In this document: in pieces, positions 50,443-54,366 of the stretch | Position numbering within the stretch: the first letter of the stretch is position 1 | Layout: each line of letters begins with the position of its first letter | Assembly (NCBI GenBank): GCA_013619155.1 | Contig: JABXKT010000006.1 | Location: forward strand, 1 to 54,366 | Length of the DNA stretch: 54,366 nt | DNA from: Desulfobacteraceae bacterium | GTDB taxonomy: Bacteria > Desulfobacterota > Desulfobacteria > Desulfobacterales > Desulfolunaceae | Direction of reading: 5' to 3' | Notes under the pieces: generated by a model | The model's input: only the letters and a program-made list of their open reading frames with translations | What the model was told of the DNA's origin: nothing | Databases searched by the model: none | Made by a program: the position numbers and the translations under genes

Positions 50443-51141
50443 TTAGAGCTTGACCACATAGGCGCTGCTTTCGAACCGAACAAGACGTGAAAGCTCTTTG
50501 TTGGCATCACTTCTCTGGGTAAAGCGTCCCACACGAACACGGTACCATGTCGGTCCCGTCTCATTTTTGGCCATAATGAAATAGGCGGGGAATCCTTGGC
50601 CACGCAGGCGCCTGACCTCGGCCTGGGCCACCGCCTCCTTATTATGGGCCGCCACCTGGATGGTAAAGCCGGAAAGGGGGGTGACAATGGGCCCTAGGGA
50701 GACAGGTCTCGCCACCAACGGGGCGGATGGGGCAGGTATCACGGGAGGGGTGGCCTCAACCCGGCTAGGCTGAGGGACACGACCCGGCGTTATTACCGAC
50801 TTCTCCGCCTTGGTCATACGGCTGGACTTGGTAATAGCCTCCTCACCCTGCTTCACCTCCGTATAGAAGGAGAGCGCCACAGGAGATGCCGTCTCCTTTG
50901 GATCACGTCTCTCTTTTTCAAGGGGGGGAACACTCTGCCTATCCGGCACAACGGCCAACTCACGCTGGATTTGTGGGGGGATGAGATCCACCTGGATGCT
51001 TCCTCGCCCCACCAACACCCCTAAAAAAAACAACCCGCCAAAGAGAATAAACAGGGCACTGCTCCAGCCCATGGTCTCTCGGCGGCTCAGGATAATAAAG
51101 GGGCGGGGCTCCTTCAGATGTGATTCGGCAGATTTTGCCAT
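50443..51141 (-). CDS. SPOR-domain membrane protein
   Basis: This 232-residue bitopic protein has one membrane helix (about 24-45; MGWSSALFILFGGLFFLGVL), a disordered proline-rich periplasmic linker (about 60-150) and a C-terminal SPOR domain. The SPOR domain (about 155-232) includes SGFTIQVAAHNKEAVAQAEVRRL and WYRVRVGRF. SPOR domains bind denuded peptidoglycan, usually at division sites; a role in division or wall remodelling is likely but not proven. AAGGGAA precedes ATG 51141. It lies between argS and gatC in a leftward operon. The layout resembles FtsN/DedD-type proteins. Confidence 0.88.
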   Translation of the reverse strand: MAKSAESHLKEPRPFIILSRRETMGWSSALFILFGGLFFLGVLVGRGSIQVDLIPPQIQRELAVVPDRQSVPPLEKERRDPKETASPVALSFYTEVKQGEEAITKSSRMTKAEKSVITPGRVPQPSRVEATPPVIPAPSAPLVARPVSLGPIVTPLSGFTIQVAAHNKEAVAQAEVRRLRGQGFPAYFIMAKNETGPTWYRVRVGRFTQRSDANKELSRLVRFESSAYVVKL

Positions 51142-51166
51142 GATTCCCTTCAGATTTCAGATCGAT

Positions 51167-51189
51167 GGGTCCGGTGCGATACCGGACCC
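51167..51189 (-). other. Intercistronic hairpin between argS and the SPOR gene
   Basis: GGGTCCGGT / ACCGGACCC is a perfect 9-bp stem with a GCGAT loop and no U tract. It lies in the 60-bp gap and may stabilise or partly attenuate the message. Confidence 0.45.
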
Positions 51190-51201
51190 AAGGGGGTCCA
51201 T

Positions 51202-52860
51202 TTACATTTTTTCCGGGGCCGATACACCCAAAAGGGCAAGACCCGTCTTGATCACGGAACGAACAGATGCCACCAAGCGCAGGCGAGCCGCAGAGAGTGA
51301 TGCGTCATCGGAGAGCACCTTGTGCTTGTTATAATAACTGTGAAAAGCCGATGCCAGATCCATCAGATAGTAAGAGATGCGATGGGGTTCCAGGAGATGG
51401 GCCGCGTTCTCCACCACTTCGGGAAAACGAAGCATCGCCTTCATAAGGGCGATCTCTTCAGGCTGGCAGAGTCCCTCCATGGGTACGGTAGAGACGGTGA
51501 GCCCCCTTTCGGCATGGGCCTTCTCCAGGATACTGGAGATACGGGCATGGACATACTGCACGTAGAACACCGGGTTGTCGTTACTCTTCTTCTTGGCCAG
51601 CTCCAGGTCGAAATCCAAGGGGCTATCGTAGTGACGGGAGAGGAAGATAAACCGGGCGGCATCGGACCCCACCTCATTCACCACATCTTTTAAGGTGACA
51701 AACTCACCGGAGCGGGTGCTCATGGCCACGGGCTCACCATCTCGAAGTAAATTGACCAACTGGACGAGGATCACATCAAAATCTTCGCTGTTGTGGCCGG
51801 TGGCCGTAATGCTGGCATTGATTCGGGGAATATAACCGTGGTGATCGGCACCCCAGACATCAATGAGACGCTCATACCCGCGATCAAATTTATTCATGTG
51901 GTAGGCGATATCTGAGGCGAAATAGGTGGTCTGGCCATTGCTTCTCACCACAACCCGGTCTTTTTCATCACCATAATCGGTGGTTTTAAACCAAGAGGCC
52001 CCCTCATTTTCATAGATAATTCCGCGTCCCCGTAAATCCTCGATGGTCTCCATCACCTTATTGGCATCGTAGAGACTCTGCTCACTGAACCAGTTGTCAA
52101 TGGGAACGCCAAACGCCTCTAAGTCCGCCTTGATACCGGTTAAGATCACCCCAGCGGCATGACGGGCACACAAGAGCACCGCCTCTTCAGGGTCCATAGC
52201 GAGAAGGGTCTCTCCCTTCTCGGCCTGCATCTCATGGGCCATATCGATGATATAGTCCCCTTGGTAACAATCGTCAGGGAACTCGATGGTCTCCCCGCAA
52301 AGCGCCTGATACCGCAAGAAGAGAGAGCGACCCAGGGTACGGATCTGGCGACCCGAATCGTTGATATAGTACTCTTTGTCGACGGAGAATCCCGCAAAAG
52401 AGAGAATCCGGGCCGTACTGTCGCCCACCACCGCCCCACGGCCATGGCCCACATGGAGAGGGCCGGTGGGGTTGGCGCTCACAAACTCCACCTGGACCCT
52501 CTTACCAGCGCCCATCTTGGACGCGCCGTACGCCTCACCTTGGGACTCCACCCGCTCGATGGCGGTGAGCCAGCTGCTCTTATTTAAGAAGAGGTTGATA
52601 AAACCGGGGCCGGCAATGGCCACCTCCACTACCAGGCCGTCACAGGTAGAGATCTCGGCCACGATGGCCTCCGCTACCTTTCTGGGGGGCATCTTCTGGA
52701 CCTTAGCCATCACCATGGCGATATTGGTGGAAAAATCGCCTTGGCTATCCACCTTGGGGGCTTCCACAGTGACTGCAGGAAACTCATCGGAGGGGAGGCT
52801 CCCCTTCTCATATGCCGCACGGGCGGCATTTTCGATCAACGCTTTGATTGTCTGCTTCAT
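51202..52860 (-). CDS. argS: Arginyl-tRNA synthetase
   Basis: ArgRS charges tRNA(Arg). The 552-residue class I enzyme has an N-terminal Add1 domain (about 1-90), the HIGH-type motif [15 protein letters not shown] (about 125-140), and the family block [15 protein letters not shown]. The KMSKS region is degenerate ([15 protein letters not shown]), as is common in ArgRS. The anticodon-binding DALR domain ends with the typical [26 protein letters not shown]. Only a weak ribosome site is visible before ATG 52860. It heads the leftward row argS-SPOR-gatC-gatA-orf-mutL. Confidence 0.97.
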   Translation of the reverse strand: MKQTIKALIENAARAAYEKGSLPSDEFPAVTVEAPKVDSQGDFSTNIAMVMAKVQKMPPRKVAEAIVAEISTCDGLVVEVAIAGPGFINLFLNKSSWLTAIERVESQGEAYGASKMGAGKRVQVEFVSANPTGPLHVGHGRGAVVGDSTARILSFAGFSVDKEYYINDSGRQIRTLGRSLFLRYQALCGETIEFPDDCYQGDYIIDMAHEMQAEKGETLLAMDPEEAVLLCARHAAGVILTGIKADLEAFGVPIDNWFSEQSLYDANKVMETIEDLRGRGIIYENEGASWFKTTDYGDEKDRVVVRSNGQTTYFASDIAYHMNKFDRGYERLIDVWGADHHGYIPRINASITATGHNSEDFDVILVQLVNLLRDGEPVAMSTRSGEFVTLKDVVNEVGSDAARFIFLSRHYDSPLDFDLELAKKKSNDNPVFYVQYVHARISSILEKAHAERGLTVSTVPMEGLCQPEEIALMKAMLRFPEVVENAAHLLEPHRISYYLMDLASAFHSYYNKHKVLSDDASLSAARLRLVASVRSVIKTGLALLGVSAPEKM

Positions 52861-53021
52861 CTGGTCTGCTTCACTTTATGGTTCATGACGGCCGGGTATC
52901 GCCAAAAAATTCGCTTCAATCCCACATGGCGGGGTACGAAAAAGCCACCGTAACCGACGGGCAGTCTCTCGAAGGAGCCGCCATGGATGGGTACGCCTGC
53001 CGTGGAGGGTGTACGCATGTC

Positions 53022-53138
53022 AAAATGGGGGACAGTATGACTGTTATACTATGCCAAAAGCCCCATTTTAAAAGAACATTAGGTAATAAATAGTTTTGCT
53101 TCGCAAGTCAAGGTGCCAGGCCCCATGAAAGGGGCCTG
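53022..53138. repeat. Pair of palindromic REP-like elements
   Basis: AAAATGGGG (53022-53030) pairs with CCCCATTTT (53061-53069) and encloses an inner AGTAT/ATACT stem. About 50 bp on, CAGGCCCC / GGGGCCTG (53117-53138) is a perfect hairpin preceded by AAGTCAAGGTGC. The GGGGACAGTAT-like and CAAGGTGCC words recall extragenic palindromes linked to RAYT transposases; that link is only a resemblance. The gap 52861-53217 otherwise has no gene I would support. Confidence 0.45.
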
Positions 53139-53217
53139 TCCATAAAAAAGGCCGAGATCGTCCCGACCCAGCCATGCCTTGCCTAAGACACACCCTCACA
53201 TGAACGGCAGCAAAAAA

Positions 53218-53643
53218 CTACTTACTTACATCGGATGCGTCATCGCTCTTGTCATCACTCTTGTCATCATCATCAAGAAGGGCATCGACTTCCACGGCTT
53301 CCTTCTCCTCAGTGACGGCAACTTCAGGGACGGCGTCCTTATGACTGTCCAGGGAATCATTATCACTAAAGGCAATCTTAAGGCTCGTTCTCTCCGTGTC
53401 CTCCACGAGAGAGATGATCCCTTCGGCCATGACATTGGCCGAGAACTCCGGAGGGAAAAAGTTGTTACTCCGGAAGAACTCCACAAGACTCTCCTTACCC
53501 TTGGCAAGAGCGTCCGTAATATCGCCTAAGGCAAAACTCTCATGGTGAAGGGTGGTGAACTTGCTCACATCTGTCTCACCCACCTCTTTAATAGTGAGGG
53601 TACCGGCATCAAGGTCCTTGTCGAGGATGTATTTTTGCTCCAT
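53218..53643 (-). CDS. Unknown protein with an acidic tail
   Basis: This 141-residue cytoplasmic protein has no recognisable domain. The first 90 residues look folded (MEQKYILDKDLDAGTLTIKEVGE, then FTTLHHESFALGDITDALAKG). The last 40 are strongly acidic, ending in repeated DDDDKSDDKSDDASD units. ATG 53643 has GGAG seven bases before it; an in-frame start ten codons earlier lacks a site. The coding composition is normal for the region. The tail could bind metal ions or basic partners, but this is a guess. Confidence 0.72.
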   Translation of the reverse strand: MEQKYILDKDLDAGTLTIKEVGETDVSKFTTLHHESFALGDITDALAKGKESLVEFFRSNNFFPPEFSANVMAEGIISLVEDTERTSLKIAFSDNDSLDSHKDAVPEVAVTEEKEAVEVDALLDDDDKSDDKSDDASDVSK

Positions 53644-54011
53644 GGTTGATCTCCAAATCGTTTCCCCACCCAATCCAGGTGGAAGGGAGTGGTATTTTTA
53701 TTAATGGTGGCATGAGGACCGCCACATATCGGCGGACCTTAAAGAAAAAAAGCCGGGCTCTCACTTGCAGGGGCACTCCCCTATGCACAAGCCGCGGCAT
53801 GTCCGGGGAGTGAAAACGCACCAAGGCGACTCCCCCATCTTCCATTTTATTAATTCTTAATAATAAGCGAAAATCCTCCGATGTCAACACAGATACGGGA
53901 TCATGAAAATAGAGGCTCTGATCCCCTTATTTTTCGAATATAAGAAAAATATCCAACAAAGCTGTTGACCTTCCCGGCATCCGATGTTAATCAGTCTGAG
54001 TAAATTTGAGT
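53644..54011. other. Gene-free stretch before the tRNA genes
   Basis: This is about 370 bp with no coding frame I would support. The right end holds a possible tRNA promoter: TTGACC at 53965-53970 followed after 17 bp by a weak TAATCA, about 20 bp before the first tRNA. Confidence 0.4.
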
Positions 54012-54097
54012 GGAGGAGTGGCCGAGTGGTCGAAGGCGGCGGTCTTGAAAACCGTTGAGCGCAAGTTCCGTGGGTTCGAATCCTACCTCCTCCGCCA
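54012..54097 (+). tRNA. tRNA-Ser (anticodon UGA)
   Basis: The acceptor stem GGAGGAG/CTCCTCC is perfect, the anticodon TGA is at 54046-54048 in the loop CTTGAAA, and a long variable arm precedes the GGTTCGAATCC T-loop. Discriminator G and encoded CCA end the gene. It reads UCA and related serine codons. Confidence 0.97.
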
Positions 54098-54110
54098 AAT
54101 CATACATTAA

Positions 54111-54200
54111 GGAGAAATGGCCGAGTGGCTGAAGGCGCGCCCCTGCTAAGGGTGTATGGGTTAACGCCCATCGAGAGTTCGAATCTCTCTTTCTCCGCCA
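54111..54200 (+). tRNA. tRNA-Ser (anticodon GCU)
   Basis: The acceptor stem GGAGAAA/TTTCTCC is perfect and the anticodon GCT is at 54145-54147 in the loop CTGCTAA. It has a long variable arm, GTTCGAATC T-loop, discriminator G and encoded CCA. It lies 13 bp after the other tRNA-Ser and reads AGC/AGU codons. Confidence 0.97.
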
Positions 54201-54206
54201 TTTTCT

Positions 54207-54237
54207 AAAAGCCCCAACTTTTGTTGGGGCTTTTTTT
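54207..54237 (+). terminator. Rho-independent terminator of the tRNA-Ser pair
   Basis: AAAAGCCCCAAC pairs with GTTGGGGCTTTT around TTTT and runs into a T tract, seven bases after the second tRNA. Confidence 0.92.
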
Positions 54238-54366
54238 ATTTCTACCGTGCCTCATCACCCGCCCCCTCACCGTATCATACCCACATTGCTATAAAAAACG
54301 CGCCAGAGACGACCACCCTCAGAAACATCCCCCCCCCGTATAGAAGAAGAGGGCCCTTTTCGGATA

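Noticed and set aside
52848-53093. An 81-codon plus frame containing AAMDGYACRG, like the MoeA motif
   Set aside because: Only the short MDGYA word matches, the rest is unrelated, and no ribosome site is present. Probably chance within the argS upstream region and REP-like palindromes.
1-54366. CRISPR array, prophage, integrase or complete insertion sequence
   Set aside because: No regularly spaced repeats, no phage or recombinase proteins and no transposase frame; the tRNA-Ser genes show no adjacent integrase inside the window.

Overview
The window looks like chromosome of an anaerobic, sulfate-reducer-type member of the Desulfobacterota (former Deltaproteobacteria). The evidence is a periplasmic tetraheme class III cytochrome c, an ETF plus membrane ETF:quinone oxidoreductase operon, [NiFe]-hydrogenase maturation genes, doubled molybdenum cofactor genes, many sigma-54 activators, and short intergenic GCCTCCGGCGGCC-type repeats. 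I could not fix a genus. Almost all genes are ordinary chromosomal functions. I see no phage, integrase, intact transposase, CRISPR array or toxin cluster.

Layout. 1-6.9 kb: the end of a diguanylate cyclase gene, a metallo-beta-lactamase-fold hydrolase with a FAD oxidoreductase, rsgA behind a structured leader, a tetraheme cytochrome c3 with a good sigma-70 promoter, a DUF374 acyltransferase, and an apparently frameshifted small gene just before a NifU/IscU-like scaffold. 7.2-11.0 kb: a LolA-like protein with two FtsX/MacB-type permeases and no ATPase, then a YeaR-like cupin. 11.1-18.1 kb: a repeat element, a DAACS carboxylate/amino-acid symporter behind a sigma-54 promoter with upstream dyads, a sensor kinase with a built-in solute-binding domain, its sigma-54 response regulator (variant GAFTSA loop), and an ammonium transporter. 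I read this block as a nutrient-sensing unit. 18.1-24.7 kb: a TauE/SafE permease with a FadR-type GntR regulator that has two textbook operators, a gene-poor stretch with duplicated elements, ModF, a HIT protein, a lipoprotein and a NifA-like activator.

25.3-32.4 kb: DNA polymerase IV, then EMO-etfB-etfA transcribed leftwards and a TetR regulator whose own upstream region carries a near-perfect Bacillus FadR-type operator. Together these suggest acyl-CoA beta-oxidation electron transfer under acyl-CoA-responsive control. 32.7-39.5 kb: a TrkA-type K+ channel regulator, a MATE exporter, an FMN alpha-hydroxyacid dehydrogenase, and a leftward row lolA-nadA-hypA-hypB. 39.8-46.2 kb: rightward moeA, moeA fused to a binding-protein domain, uppP, phosphomannomutase/phosphoglucomutase and a cold-shock gene with a long leader.

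46.3-52.9 kb: a leftward housekeeping row argS-SPOR-gatC-gatA-small orf-mutL. 53.0-54.4 kb: palindromic repeats, an acidic-tailed unknown protein, two tRNA-Ser genes (UGA and GCU) and their terminator. The most useful leads are the operator assignments, the TIR-bounded repeat family, the duplicated dyad element near 20 kb, and the frameshifted gene at 6.2-6.5 kb.
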